Shown here: one piece after another, positions 8,982 to 18,209 of the stretch
How the letters are laid out: each line of letters opens with the position of its first letter
Position numbering within the stretch: position 1 is the first letter of the stretch
Assembly: GCA_902608795.1 (NCBI GenBank)
Contig: CACLPI010000004.1
Span: 1-64,000 of the forward strand
Direction: 5' to 3'
Length of the DNA: 64,000 nucleotides
DNA from: an uncultured Bacteroidota bacterium
GTDB taxonomy: Bacteria; Bacteroidota; Bacteroidia; Flavobacteriales; Flavobacteriaceae
Position numbers and translations under genes: made by a program
Notes under the pieces: generated by a model
The model's database searches: none
Told to the model about the DNA's origin: nothing
Seen by the model: the letters and a program-made list of their open reading frames with translations, nothing else

Positions 8982-11132
8982 ATGATTAATCTTAAAAAAA
9001 ATATACTAGCTTTTATATTTATATTATTCATCAGCCTGATTAATGCTCAAGAATATTCTTCATTTGTAGATACTAAAATTGGTTCAAAAGGGGATGGTTT
9101 AGCATGTGGCTATAATTTTATTGGAGCTACTTATCCTTTTGGAATGGTTCAATTTACCCCAACATTTTTCTCAGCACACAAGGGCTTTGTAATTACTCAA
9201 CTCAATGGTGCGGGATGTTCGAACCTTGGAAACTTTCCGATATTACCCCTTAGCGGAATCATTGAAAAATCTCCAAATGATATGAATTCTTTTGAAAAAT
9301 ATGAAAAGGTTGAAATAGCAAAAGCAGGACACCTATCCTTAAAAATGAATGAGAATATTGATGTAGATTTAACGGTAACTAAAAGATCAGGAATCGGTAA
9401 ATTTAGTTTTGATAATTCAAATTATGGGACCCTTATTATTGGAACAGGCATAAACTCTTCACCTGCTGAAAGCATAAAAGATGCGTTTGTAAAGATCACC
9501 TCAAATTCAAGCTGTGAAGGCTATACAAGAGGAGGAGATTTTTGTGGTACTGAATCTGATTATAAGATTTATTTTGCAGCTGAATTTGATCGACCTTCAA
9601 TATATAATGGTACTTGGAAAGAAAAAAAACTATCAACTAAAAAAAGTAATTCTGGAAAAAACAGTGGAGCTTACTTCACATTTGATACTAATGAAATTGA
9701 TAAAATAAATTATAGAATAGCAATATCATTTGTTTCAATTGAAAATGCGAAAGAAAATTTAAAAGATGAAGAAAAGCATTTGACATTTGAAGAATATCAA
9801 AGAGAAACTTCTAAAGAGTGGGACAAATATCTTTCGACAATAAAAATTAAATCAAAAAATGAAGATAGAATAAAACAATTTTATACCCATTTTTATCATT
9901 CATTAATTCATCCAAATATTGTAAGTGATGTTAACGGTGAGTATATGGGTGCTGATTTTAAAGTTCATAAAACAAAAGAAAATCGTGAGCAATATAGCTC
10001 TTTCAGTGTATGGGACACTTACAGAACTCAAGGTCAATTAATTGCTATGTTATTTCCTAAAAAAAGCAGTGATATGATGCAATCACTTGTAGATTTTGCT
10101 GAGCAAGCCGGAGGCTATGGAAGGTGGATATTGGCAAATATTGAAACTGGAATTATGCAAGGTGATCCTACTCCAATTTTAATATCCAATTCATATGCAT
10201 TTGGTGGGAATGATTTTGATTTGGAAACCGCTTATAGGTATATGAAAAAGGGTGCACTGACACCAAGGCTATATTCTCAAAAACAAGAGGTTCGTCCTTA
10301 TTTAGAGGAGTATATTAACAATGGTCATACATTTGCATCCATGTCTCTTGAGTATGCATCATCTGATTTTGCAATTGCTCAATTCGCATTAAATGCAGTA
10401 GGAAATGAAGAGGATTACAAGTATTTTAAAAATAGATCTCAAAATTGGAAAAACAACTATAATATAAAAACGAAGTGGTTGAATTCTAAATTTCCAAACG
10501 GCGTCTGGAAAGATAAAACACATGACTGGCGAGAAGGTACTTACAAAAATTATTTTTGGATGGTTCCCCATAATTTAAATAAACTAATTGATACCATTGG
10601 AGGAGCAAGGTTTGCAGAGAAAAGGCTTGATTCTTTATTTATTAAACTTGATGCTGAATATGAAGAAGATTGGTTTGCAGCTGGAAATGAACCAAATTTT
10701 CAGGTGCCGTGGATTTATAACTGGGTGGACAAACCTGAAAAGACCTCAAAAACAATTGAAAGAATATTAAATGAAATGTACAGTAGTGAAGAAGATGGAC
10801 TTCCAGGAAATGACGATTTAGGTACAATGGGAGCATGGTATGTTTTTGCATCAGTAGGACTTTATCCTATGATTCCGGGAGTTGGCGGGTTTTCGATAAA
10901 TATCCCTCAATTTAATTCTATTGATATTAGTCTTCCAAATAATAAAATTTTAAAAATCAGAAAAAATAAATCAAAAAATTATTTCATAAATTCATTGAAA
11001 TATGTTGGAATTGAACAAAATTCAACTTGGATTTCGTGGGATAAAATTAAAAATGGTGGGTTTTTAGATTTTAGTATTTCTGAAAATAATTCGTCTAACT
11101 TAAATTTGATCAAACCACCTAGTTACAACTAA
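8982..11132 (+). CDS. GH92-family alpha-mannosidase, divergent paralogue
   Basis: A 716-residue secreted glycoside hydrolase of family 92 (calcium-dependent exo-alpha-mannosidases). It has a signal peptide (ending LINAQEY) and an N-terminal beta-sandwich region opening VDTKIGSKGDG...GATYPFGMVQFTP. The (alpha/alpha)6 catalytic part carries the conserved acid in WREGTYKN (Glu518) and the paired acids in GNDDLGTMGAWY (Asp611-612). The motif GNEPNFQVPWIYNW replaces the HGNEP.HH form of the downstream paralogue, so its substrate pocket probably differs. Fifth gene of the operon, 3 bases after the previous stop. It lacks a lipobox, so it is probably periplasmic. Family call is strong; linkage specificity cannot be read. 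Confidence 0.93.
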   Translation: MINLKKNILAFIFILFISLINAQEYSSFVDTKIGSKGDGLACGYNFIGATYPFGMVQFTPTFFSAHKGFVITQLNGAGCSNLGNFPILPLSGIIEKSPNDMNSFEKYEKVEIAKAGHLSLKMNENIDVDLTVTKRSGIGKFSFDNSNYGTLIIGTGINSSPAESIKDAFVKITSNSSCEGYTRGGDFCGTESDYKIYFAAEFDRPSIYNGTWKEKKLSTKKSNSGKNSGAYFTFDTNEIDKINYRIAISFVSIENAKENLKDEEKHLTFEEYQRETSKEWDKYLSTIKIKSKNEDRIKQFYTHFYHSLIHPNIVSDVNGEYMGADFKVHKTKENREQYSSFSVWDTYRTQGQLIAMLFPKKSSDMMQSLVDFAEQAGGYGRWILANIETGIMQGDPTPILISNSYAFGGNDFDLETAYRYMKKGALTPRLYSQKQEVRPYLEEYINNGHTFASMSLEYASSDFAIAQFALNAVGNEEDYKYFKNRSQNWKNNYNIKTKWLNSKFPNGVWKDKTHDWREGTYKNYFWMVPHNLNKLIDTIGGARFAEKRLDSLFIKLDAEYEEDWFAAGNEPNFQVPWIYNWVDKPEKTSKTIERILNEMYSSEEDGLPGNDDLGTMGAWYVFASVGLYPMIPGVGGFSINIPQFNSIDISLPNNKILKIRKNKSKNYFINSLKYVGIEQNSTWISWDKIKNGGFLDFSISENNSSNLNLIKPPSYN

Positions 11133-11134
11133 AA

Positions 11135-13396
11135 ATGAAGAAAATGAAAAAAATTATCTACATAATATTTGCAATTACTTTTATCTCATGTGCAGCATTT
11201 TTCAAAAGTGATGAGAAACTAATCAATTATATTGATCCATTTATTGGATCCGGAGGACATGGGCATGTATTTGTTGGGGCAAATGTTCCATTCGGTGGTG
11301 TACAAGTTGGGCCAACAAATTTTAATAAAGGTTGGGATTGGTCATCATCTTATCACCACACCGACAGTATTGTTAAAGGTTTTTGTCATATAAATGTTAG
11401 TGGAACTGGTATGTCAGATCTTGGAGAATTAACGATAATGCCAGCAACAGGAGAATTAAAAACTGGTGCGGGAACACAGGAAAATCATATGGCCGGTTAT
11501 TCATCACTGTACAGAAAAAATAAAGAATTTGCCACTGCAGGGTACTATAAAGTACATCTAGAAAGATATGATATTGATGTTGAATTAACAGCAACTGAAA
11601 GAGTTGGTCTTCATAATTATATTTTTCCTAACGCTGAAAAATCTAGGATAATTATAGACCTAGGAGAAGGTAGTGCAGATAGGCCAACTGAAACCTATAT
11701 TAAAAAAGTTAATGATACTCTTTTTGAAGGTCATAGATTTTCAACAGGGTGGGCAAGAGATCAAAGAGAATATTTTAGTCTTATAATTTCTAAACCTGTT
11801 TCCGATTTTATTATTTATGACAGACATAAAAAATTTAAAGGCATTGAAAGAAAAGGAGATTATGTAAAAGGATTTTTAGAATTTTCTACAGAAAAAGATG
11901 AGAAGATTATGGTTAAAATGGGTGTTTCTACTGTAAGCTCAAAAAATGCTTTGGAAAATATGATGATTGAATTACCGCATTGGGATTTTAACAAAGTTAA
12001 GAAAAATGCTGAACAGAAATGGGAAAATGAATTGTCTAAAATTAAAATTAAAACCAAGGATAAAAAGAAGAAAAGGGTATTCTATACAGCAATGTATCAC
12101 ACTATGATTGCACCAAATCTTTATCACGATTTAAACGGTGAATACAGAGGAACGGACAAGGTTGTATATAGGGATTCATCATTTACAAATTACACATTAT
12201 TTTCACTTTGGGATACATACAGAGCTGCTCATCCGCTTTATACTATCACACATCCTGAAAGGGTCAGTGATTTTGTTAATTCAATGATTAAAATTTATGA
12301 ACACCAAGGTAAACTTCCAGTATGGCACCTTCGTGGCAATGAGACAAATACGATGCCTGGCTATAGTGGTATTCCTGTTGTAATTGATGCAGCATTAAAA
12401 GGATTTGATAATATAGATTTAGAAAAAGTTTTTGAAGCAGCAAAAGTTAGTGCTACCGGAGATTTTGAGCCTGGAGTTAAAGATTTGATGGAAAGAGGGT
12501 ATATTCCTGCTGACTTTATGGTTGAGTCAGTAGCAAGTAGTATGGAATATGCTATTGGTGACTGGGGAATTGCACAATTAGCTAAAAAGCTGGGAAAGGT
12601 GGAAGATTATGAATATTTTATAAATCGATCCAAAGCCTACAAACAATATTTTGATCCAGAAACTAGATTCATGAGAGGTAAGCTTTCTGACGGTTCTTGG
12701 AGAACCCCATTTAACCCTATTTCAGCTGAGCATCGAGTAAATGATTATTGTGAGGGTAATGCCTGGCAATATCTTTGGCTCGTACCTCAAGATCCAGAAG
12801 GCTTAATTAAATTATTAGGTGGAGATAAAGAGTTCAATAAAAAATTAGATGAGTTATTTAGTATGTCTTCAGAATTAGGAGAGGAAGCTTCAATGGATAT
12901 AACGGGATTAATTGGTCAGTACGCTCATGGGAATGAACCAAGTCACCACACTACCTATATGTATGCGTACTCTGGTGAACATTATAAAATTGCTGATAAA
13001 GTTAGGTATATAAATAATGAATTATATACTGATCAACCCAACGGACTTTCTGGTAATGAAGATTGTGGGCAAATGTCTGCTTGGTATATATTATCTTCAA
13101 TGGGATTCTATCCAGTAAATCCATCTAACGGAGCATATATTTTCGGTTCACCCCTTTTTGATGAAGTAGTTTTAGATATTCCTGGAAAAAAGCAATTTAA
13201 AATTTCTGCTAAAAACAATAGTGATAAGAATATTTACATTCAATCTGTTTCACTAAATGGAGAGGAACATAAATATTCCTATATTACTCATAAAGAAATT
13301 TTAAAGGGTGGTGAACTTGAATTTACAATGGGACCAAAACCAAATAAAGATTTTGGTAAAGAAAAAAAATATAGGCCTGAATCTATAGTCTATTAA
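11135..13396 (+). CDS. GH92-family alpha-mannosidase lipoprotein
   Basis: A 753-residue GH92 exo-alpha-mannosidase with a lipoprotein signal (lipobox FISC), so it is membrane anchored. Family landmarks: opening INYIDPFIGSGGHGHVFVGA, the catalytic-acid motif CEGNAWQYLW (Glu540), HGNEPSHH (~598-604) and GNEDCGQMSAWY (acids 642-643), the last being the calcium/base region of the family. It is the most canonical of the three GH92 paralogues and closest in motif content to the characterised alpha-1,2-mannosidases, though specificity is an inference. Sixth gene of the operon, 2 bases after the previous stop; an alternative ATG lies at 11144. Confidence 0.94.
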   Translation: MKKMKKIIYIIFAITFISCAAFFKSDEKLINYIDPFIGSGGHGHVFVGANVPFGGVQVGPTNFNKGWDWSSSYHHTDSIVKGFCHINVSGTGMSDLGELTIMPATGELKTGAGTQENHMAGYSSLYRKNKEFATAGYYKVHLERYDIDVELTATERVGLHNYIFPNAEKSRIIIDLGEGSADRPTETYIKKVNDTLFEGHRFSTGWARDQREYFSLIISKPVSDFIIYDRHKKFKGIERKGDYVKGFLEFSTEKDEKIMVKMGVSTVSSKNALENMMIELPHWDFNKVKKNAEQKWENELSKIKIKTKDKKKKRVFYTAMYHTMIAPNLYHDLNGEYRGTDKVVYRDSSFTNYTLFSLWDTYRAAHPLYTITHPERVSDFVNSMIKIYEHQGKLPVWHLRGNETNTMPGYSGIPVVIDAALKGFDNIDLEKVFEAAKVSATGDFEPGVKDLMERGYIPADFMVESVASSMEYAIGDWGIAQLAKKLGKVEDYEYFINRSKAYKQYFDPETRFMRGKLSDGSWRTPFNPISAEHRVNDYCEGNAWQYLWLVPQDPEGLIKLLGGDKEFNKKLDELFSMSSELGEEASMDITGLIGQYAHGNEPSHHTTYMYAYSGEHYKIADKVRYINNELYTDQPNGLSGNEDCGQMSAWYILSSMGFYPVNPSNGAYIFGSPLFDEVVLDIPGKKQFKISAKNNSDKNIYIQSVSLNGEEHKYSYITHKEILKGGELEFTMGPKPNKDFGKEKKYRPESIVY

Positions 13397-13397
13397 A

Positions 13398-15695
13398 ATG
13401 ATAAAAAATCTGATATTATATTGTCTAACTTTTCTTTTTTGTGGTTTTATTTATCCGCAAACAAATGAAGACTATGTAAAATATGTGAATCCTCTTATTG
13501 GAACTGACACCTCTTTTGAGCTTTCAAATGGAAATACCTATCCGGCTATCGCTAGACCATGGGGTATGAATTTTTGGACACCACAAACTGGTAAAATGGG
13601 AGATGGATGGGCATATACCTATAAGTCTGATAAACTTGTTGGTTTCAAACAAACCCATCAACCAAGTCCATGGATTAATGATTATGGCGCTTTTTCATTA
13701 ATGCCATCAGTTGGAAAATTAGCAGTATTGGAAAATGAGAGAAAATTAAAATTCAGTCATGACAATGAGATAGTTGAGCCTCACTACTACTCCGTTATCC
13801 TTGACGAGATAAATACCAAAGTTGAGTTTACAGTAACTGACAGGTCATCATTTTTTAAATTCAATTTTCCAAAATCAGAAAATTCAAATATCATAATTGA
13901 TGCATTTTTTAAAAATTCTGAAATAAAAGTGATACCAGATGAAAATAAAATTATTGGAATTACAAAAAATAATTCTGGTGGAGTGCCAGAAAATTTTGCT
14001 AACTATTTTGTAATTGAATTCAATCGTCCTTTTAAAAAATCAGGAGTTTGGGATGGAAGAGGAAATATTATTCCAAAAAATAAGTTAATTGGAAAACACG
14101 TCGGTGCATATGTATCTTTTGATACTACCGATAATGGATTGGTTGAAGTGAAAGTTTCATCTTCATTTATAAGCCATGAACAAGCCTGGATTAACCTCTA
14201 TAGAGAACTTCCAAAATCAAAAAAATTCCATGAGATTTTAGCTGAAGGACGTAAATCATGGAATAATGAATTGTCAAAAATAAAAGTTAAAGCTGAAAAC
14301 ACGGATTATGGTTTATTAAATAAAATTAAATTTTACTCCTGCTTTTACAGAACAATATTATTTCCTAGACAGTTTCATGAGTACAATATTGATGGGGAAC
14401 AAATTCACTATAGCCCATATAATGGAGAAATTTTAGAAGGTCCACTTTATACTGATAATGGCTTTTGGGATACCTTCAGGGCAGTTTTTCCGTTTTATAC
14501 AATTTTATACCCTGAAAAGCTTGGCGAAATTATGCAAGGCATAATGGTAAATCCATATAAAGAAAGTGGATGGCTTCCTGAATGGTCTAGTCCAGGGCAC
14601 AGGGATTGTATGATTGGATCAAATTCAGCGTCTATCATTGCTGAAGCTTTTCTAAAAGGAATAAAAAATTTTGATATCGATGTTGCATATGATGGGATAA
14701 TAAATAGCTCAGAGAATGAAGGACCCTTAAGTTCTGTCGGAAGAAAAGGCGCTTTTGAATATAATAATTTAGGCTATATTCCATTTGATTCTTCAATCAA
14801 TGAGAATGTAGCTAGAACATTAGAATATGCGTATAATGATTTTTCAATATGGAAATTGGCAATTGAATTAGGTCGTCCAAAAAGTGAAATTGAATTATTT
14901 GAAAATAGAGCAAATAATTATAAAAATGTTTTTGATTCATCAACAAATTTTATGAGAGGCAAATTGAAAAACGGTAATTTTCAATCTCCATTCATTGCTG
15001 ACGCATGGGGTGGAGCATTTACTGAGGGAAGCTCATGGCATTACACATGGTCAGTTCTGCATGACCCTCAGGGTCTAATAAATTTAATGGGGGGTAGAAA
15101 GGATTTTGTTAAAAAACTCGATGAAGTATTTACATCCGAACCTACCTCTGATTTTTCTTATTATGGATTTAAAATTCACGAAATTTTAGAAATGGAATTG
15201 CTAAATATGGGGCAGTATGCGCACGGTAACCAGCCGATTCAACATGCAATTTATTTTTACAATTATGCTCAGGAACCGTGGAAAACGCAAGAAAAAATAA
15301 GATATGTTTTAGATAATTTGTATGGTGCCGAAGCAGATGGATATTGTGGAGATGAAGATAACGGTCAGACCTCAGCATGGTTTTTATTTTCATCACTAGG
15401 ATTTTATCCAGTTGCGCCAGTAACAATGGAATATGTAATTGGTAGTCCATTATTTAATTATGTGGAAATTTCATTACCTAACGGTAAAAAGTTTATTATT
15501 GATTCAGCTGAAAATACTAATGAAAATATTTATGTTGATAATGTAAAACTTAATGAAAAGTATTATAATAAAAACTGGTTACATCACGATGATCTAACCA
15601 TGGGTGGTAAACTAATTTTTAATATGAAAGATACACCAAACTTTGAGTGGGGTTCTTCTAAAAGTAGTATCCCTTATTCAATGTCAAATGAATAA
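13398..15695 (+). CDS. GH92-family alpha-mannosidase (third paralogue)
   Basis: A 765-residue secreted GH92 enzyme with a signal peptide ending IYPQTNEDY and no lipobox. It opens with VKYVNPLIGTDTSFELSNGN. The catalytic acid sits in FTEGSSWHYTW (Glu543), followed by HGNQPIQH, where Gln replaces the Glu of the middle paralogue, and GDEDNGQTSAWF (acids 652-654). The Glu-to-Gln change next to the substrate pocket suggests a different linkage preference. Last gene of the operon, one base after the previous stop, ending 5 bases before a convergent tRNA-Pro. Confidence 0.94.
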   Translation: MIKNLILYCLTFLFCGFIYPQTNEDYVKYVNPLIGTDTSFELSNGNTYPAIARPWGMNFWTPQTGKMGDGWAYTYKSDKLVGFKQTHQPSPWINDYGAFSLMPSVGKLAVLENERKLKFSHDNEIVEPHYYSVILDEINTKVEFTVTDRSSFFKFNFPKSENSNIIIDAFFKNSEIKVIPDENKIIGITKNNSGGVPENFANYFVIEFNRPFKKSGVWDGRGNIIPKNKLIGKHVGAYVSFDTTDNGLVEVKVSSSFISHEQAWINLYRELPKSKKFHEILAEGRKSWNNELSKIKVKAENTDYGLLNKIKFYSCFYRTILFPRQFHEYNIDGEQIHYSPYNGEILEGPLYTDNGFWDTFRAVFPFYTILYPEKLGEIMQGIMVNPYKESGWLPEWSSPGHRDCMIGSNSASIIAEAFLKGIKNFDIDVAYDGIINSSENEGPLSSVGRKGAFEYNNLGYIPFDSSINENVARTLEYAYNDFSIWKLAIELGRPKSEIELFENRANNYKNVFDSSTNFMRGKLKNGNFQSPFIADAWGGAFTEGSSWHYTWSVLHDPQGLINLMGGRKDFVKKLDEVFTSEPTSDFSYYGFKIHEILEMELLNMGQYAHGNQPIQHAIYFYNYAQEPWKTQEKIRYVLDNLYGAEADGYCGDEDNGQTSAWFLFSSLGFYPVAPVTMEYVIGSPLFNYVEISLPNGKKFIIDSAENTNENIYVDNVKLNEKYYNKNWLHHDDLTMGGKLIFNMKDTPNFEWGSSKSSIPYSMSNE

Positions 15696-15700
15696 ATTTG

Positions 15701-15775
15701 TCGGGATGACAGGATTTGAACCTGCGACCCCACGGCCCCCAGCCGTGTGCGCTAACCGGACTACGCCACATCCCG
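15701..15775 (-). tRNA. tRNA-Pro (anticodon GGG)
   Basis: Read on the minus strand, the sequence folds as a cloverleaf. The acceptor stem is CGGGATG/CATCCCG with the C1-G72 pair and A73 discriminator typical of proline tRNAs. The anticodon stem is CACGG/CCGTG around loop CTGGGGG (anticodon GGG), and the T arm is CAGG-TTCAAAT-CCTG. CCA is not encoded. It converges with the last GH92 gene, so its 3' end faces the glycan operon. Confidence 0.95.
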
Positions 15776-15781
15776 ATTTGG

Positions 15782-15789
15782 CAAATATA
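15782..15789 (-). promoter_or_regulatory. -7 promoter element of tRNA-Pro
   Basis: On the minus strand this reads TATATTTG, an exact match to the Bacteroidota -7 consensus TAnnTTTG, seven bases upstream of the tRNA 5' end. I did not find a convincing -33 TTG at the usual distance. Confidence 0.7.
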
Positions 15790-15800
15790 AATTATATGTT

Positions 15801-16124
15801 ATGAATAAAAAGTTAAATGTAGAAAATTTAAAACAGCGTGAAATAGTGCCTGGGTTTCATGGTAGATTTATAAATGGTGAGAATATAACATGGGCATTTT
15901 GGGAAATAGAAAAGGATTCCTCAATACCTGACCATTTTCACATTCACGAACAAATAATGCACGTACTAAGTGGAGACTTTGAATTCACTGTTAATGGAAT
16001 AACCAGTGTTTTTTCAAACGGGGATACAATTGTAATACCATCGAATACTCCTCACAGAGGAAAAGCTCTAACAAATTGTAAAATAATGGATGTGTTTAGT
16101 CCTAAAAGAGAAGAATATAAATGA
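15801..16124 (+). CDS. Small cupin-domain protein
   Basis: A 107-residue single-domain cupin with no signal peptide. The two cupin motifs are visible: the first as PDHFHIHEQIMHVLSGDFEF (His, His, Glu metal ligands at ~47-53) and the second as NGDTIVIPSNTPHRG, whose final His completes a metal site. Small cupins bind a metal or small ligand and often act on or sense sugars or acids; the substrate is unknown. It overlaps the next SDR gene by ATGA, so the two are translated together and probably act on the same metabolite. Confidence 0.88.
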   Translation: MNKKLNVENLKQREIVPGFHGRFINGENITWAFWEIEKDSSIPDHFHIHEQIMHVLSGDFEFTVNGITSVFSNGDTIVIPSNTPHRGKALTNCKIMDVFSPKREEYK

Positions 16125-16906
16125 AAATAAATTTAAATAATAAAAAAGCACTTATTGGTGGAAGCAGCAAAGGATTGGGTTATGCGGTTGCAAAACAATT
16201 GGCCAGTTGTGGAGCTATAGTAACAATGGTTTCAAGAAATGAGTCTTTATTAAAAAAAAATATTATTGAGTTAAAAAAACTAACAGGAAATGATCACAAT
16301 TATATTCTAGTTGATTACAATAACGCAAAAAAATATAAGAAAATAATTGATGATTTTTTTAAAGCTAATTCTGTTGATATTTTAATAAATAATACACAGG
16401 GTCCACCTGCAGGAGATGTACTAAGTGTTTCTGAATTAGATTATGAAAATACATTTAATTTACTGTTTCAAAACACTATAAGTACCTCAATGGCAGCATT
16501 GAAAGGAATGCAAAAAAATGGTTGGGGTAGAATTATTAATATGACATCTGTTTCTGTAAAAGAGCCGTTATCATATCTTGCTCTTTCAAATACAATTAGA
16601 TCAGCTGTTACTAGTTGGGGTAAAACCTTGTCAATTGATTCAGGTAAACACAATATCACTGTAAATAATATCCTGACAGGTTTTTTTAACACAGAAAGAC
16701 TAAAAGAATTAAACTCAGAAAAAGCGAAAAAATTTAATATTGAAATGGATGAGGTTTTTCAAAAAATGTCAGAAATGGTTCCAATGAAAAGAATCGGTGA
16801 GCCTGAGGAATTTGGATATTTAGTTGCTTTTTTGTCTTCAGAATATGCAAATTATATCAACGGGGTAAATATTCCAATAGATGGGGGTCTACTTAAATCA
16901 ATGTGA
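16121..16906 (+). CDS. SDR-family oxidoreductase of the atypical FabG-like subgroup
   Basis: A 261-residue Rossmann-fold protein of the short-chain dehydrogenase/reductase superfamily. The cofactor glycine motif GGSSKGLG (~13-20) and the NNTQGPPAG segment are present, and the C-terminus ends NGVNIPIDGGLL as in FabG-like proteins. The normal active-site YxxxK is not present: the region reads TSVSVKEPLSYLALSNTIRS. A known SDR subgroup lacks the canonical tetrad in this way, so this is probably a real subfamily trait rather than damage. Translationally coupled to the upstream cupin. Substrate unknown. Confidence 0.85.
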   Translation: MKINLNNKKALIGGSSKGLGYAVAKQLASCGAIVTMVSRNESLLKKNIIELKKLTGNDHNYILVDYNNAKKYKKIIDDFFKANSVDILINNTQGPPAGDVLSVSELDYENTFNLLFQNTISTSMAALKGMQKNGWGRIINMTSVSVKEPLSYLALSNTIRSAVTSWGKTLSIDSGKHNITVNNILTGFFNTERLKELNSEKAKKFNIEMDEVFQKMSEMVPMKRIGEPEEFGYLVAFLSSEYANYINGVNIPIDGGLLKSM

Positions 16907-16910
16907 AAAA

Positions 16911-17618
16911 TTACTTCAAAACAACTATCCTTTCAGAAGGATTGAAGGGTGTGTCAATTAAACTCCCAGAGGCATCAATTAATTCAAGTTTAATTTTTAT
17001 TTCCCCTTTTGGTAAGCCTTTGATATAATAAGGTGCCCACTCATCAATTATAAATTCTGCATCCATAATCGTTGCTTTAACCTTATTTCCATTTGAGGAA
17101 ATTTCAGTATTTACCAAATAAAAATCAAGTAATAAATATTCAGTATCTAAGCCTTCATAAGTTCCTTTTGGTCTACTGTAAAATAGAAATTCTTTATTTA
17201 AATCAATTTTATCTTCGCCGACTTGAGTAAAGACAAAAGAATTTGGGTTTTTTACAGACTCGTGATAAGATCTGGAAAGGAATGCTAAAATAACATTACT
17301 GCTTTCTTTAAATTGTTTTGTAAATGTATCCTCGTAGTGAGCTGAGTAAGGACCATTATTCACAATAAAATGAATATGCTGACCTTTTGTAGAGTTAGCT
17401 AGTTGATAGTCAAAATTTTTGAGAGTCTGCATACCAAGTTCATAACTAATTACATCAAATGAAAATTCATATCCATCTTCAATAGCTAGTGGTTTATTCA
17501 AATTAATTTTTGCATTTGAATATTCAGGTGAGCCTTGGACTTTATGGATTGTGATTTCGGTCTCAATGTTACATGAAGTAAAAAATAACACAAGAATTAA
17601 AACAATATATTTTTTCAT
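16911..17618 (-). CDS. Secreted lipoprotein of a conserved flavobacterial family, function unknown
   Basis: A 235-residue lipoprotein (lipobox FTSC, Cys16). The body has distinct motifs KGQHIHFIVNNGPYSAHYE, LAFLSRSYHESVKN and FYSRPKGTYEG. I recall similar secreted proteins in Flavobacteriia, sometimes named phosphopeptide-binding protein in databases, but I see nothing that proves such a function. The His-rich patch (HIHF, SAHYE, YHES) could bind metal; that is an inference. It is tail-to-tail with the SDR gene (4 bases apart) and preceded by a strong terminator, so it has its own transcript. Confidence 0.75.
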   Translation of the reverse strand: MKKYIVLILVLFFTSCNIETEITIHKVQGSPEYSNAKINLNKPLAIEDGYEFSFDVISYELGMQTLKNFDYQLANSTKGQHIHFIVNNGPYSAHYEDTFTKQFKESSNVILAFLSRSYHESVKNPNSFVFTQVGEDKIDLNKEFLFYSRPKGTYEGLDTEYLLLDFYLVNTEISSNGNKVKATIMDAEFIIDEWAPYYIKGLPKGEIKIKLELIDASGSLIDTPFNPSERIVVLK

Positions 17619-17630
17619 TTGATAAAATTA

Positions 17631-17660
17631 AAAAAAGCACCCAAACTGGGTGCTTTTTTT
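17631..17660. terminator. Bidirectional-looking rho-independent terminator
   Basis: Perfect 7-bp stem GCACCCA/TGGGTGC (17637-17653) with a 3-base loop, flanked by six A on the left and eight T on the right. It lies downstream of the minus-strand NTF2-like gene and just upstream of the next minus-strand start, so it mainly ends the former. Confidence 0.85.
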
Positions 17661-17678
17661 TTAAAAAATTTTACAAAA

Positions 17679-18179
17679 TTATTCTGTATCCTCTGCAGGT
17701 GGTACATCCATTTGATAAACATAAAATAACTGGACTTTTCCATCTTGTATTTTAGCATCAATCATTTGATTCTTTTTTACCTCAGCTTCACCATCTTTAA
17801 GCGTAACAGAATGACCTGCAATCACCCATTCTGCGCCACCAGTAACACCTTTGTATGGCATTGACCAGTAAATATCCCATTTGGGGTCTGCCATAGAAAA
17901 CCAAGTGTCTAAAAAATTAATATGGTCATCAGTACCATTAATCCTTGCACCGTCAGGGCCGACAACTAAAATTGAATCTGAGTTAAGACCTCTAATAGCA
18001 TCCATATCTCTATTGTTATGCGCTTCAATATACTTTACCCAGACATCATTGACCTCATCAGTGGCTACAACAAATTTTTCACCGGGCTGCGGCACAAAGA
18101 AACCAGCTCCTACTTGTTCAGCAGGTGCATTACACGCTGTAAATGTTACAGCAAAAATTAAAATAAATAGTTTTCTCAT
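17679..18179 (-). CDS. NTF2-like (SnoaL-fold) lipoprotein
   Basis: A 166-residue lipoprotein (lipobox FTAC, Cys16) with an NTF2/SnoaL-like domain: the helix VNDVWVKYIEAHNNRDMDAIRG, then strands including NSDSILVVGPDGARINGTDD and KVQLFYVYQMD. This cone-shaped fold hosts small ligands or enzymes; no catalytic set is evident. One of five NTF2-like lipoproteins in the window (others at 25314, 37029, 37912 and 38710). It lies 30 bases downstream of an AhpD-like gene on the same strand, and a terminator follows it. Confidence 0.85.
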   Translation of the reverse strand: MRKLFILIFAVTFTACNAPAEQVGAGFFVPQPGEKFVVATDEVNDVWVKYIEAHNNRDMDAIRGLNSDSILVVGPDGARINGTDDHINFLDTWFSMADPKWDIYWSMPYKGVTGGAEWVIAGHSVTLKDGEAEVKKNQMIDAKIQDGKVQLFYVYQMDVPPAEDTE

Positions 18180-18209
18180 AGTTTTTGTATTTAGTTAGTT
18201 ATTTAATTA

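Noticed and set aside
15169-15450. Minus-strand ORF of 93 codons
   Set aside because: Antisense shadow of the third GH92 gene, with low-complexity His/Leu composition typical of such shadows.
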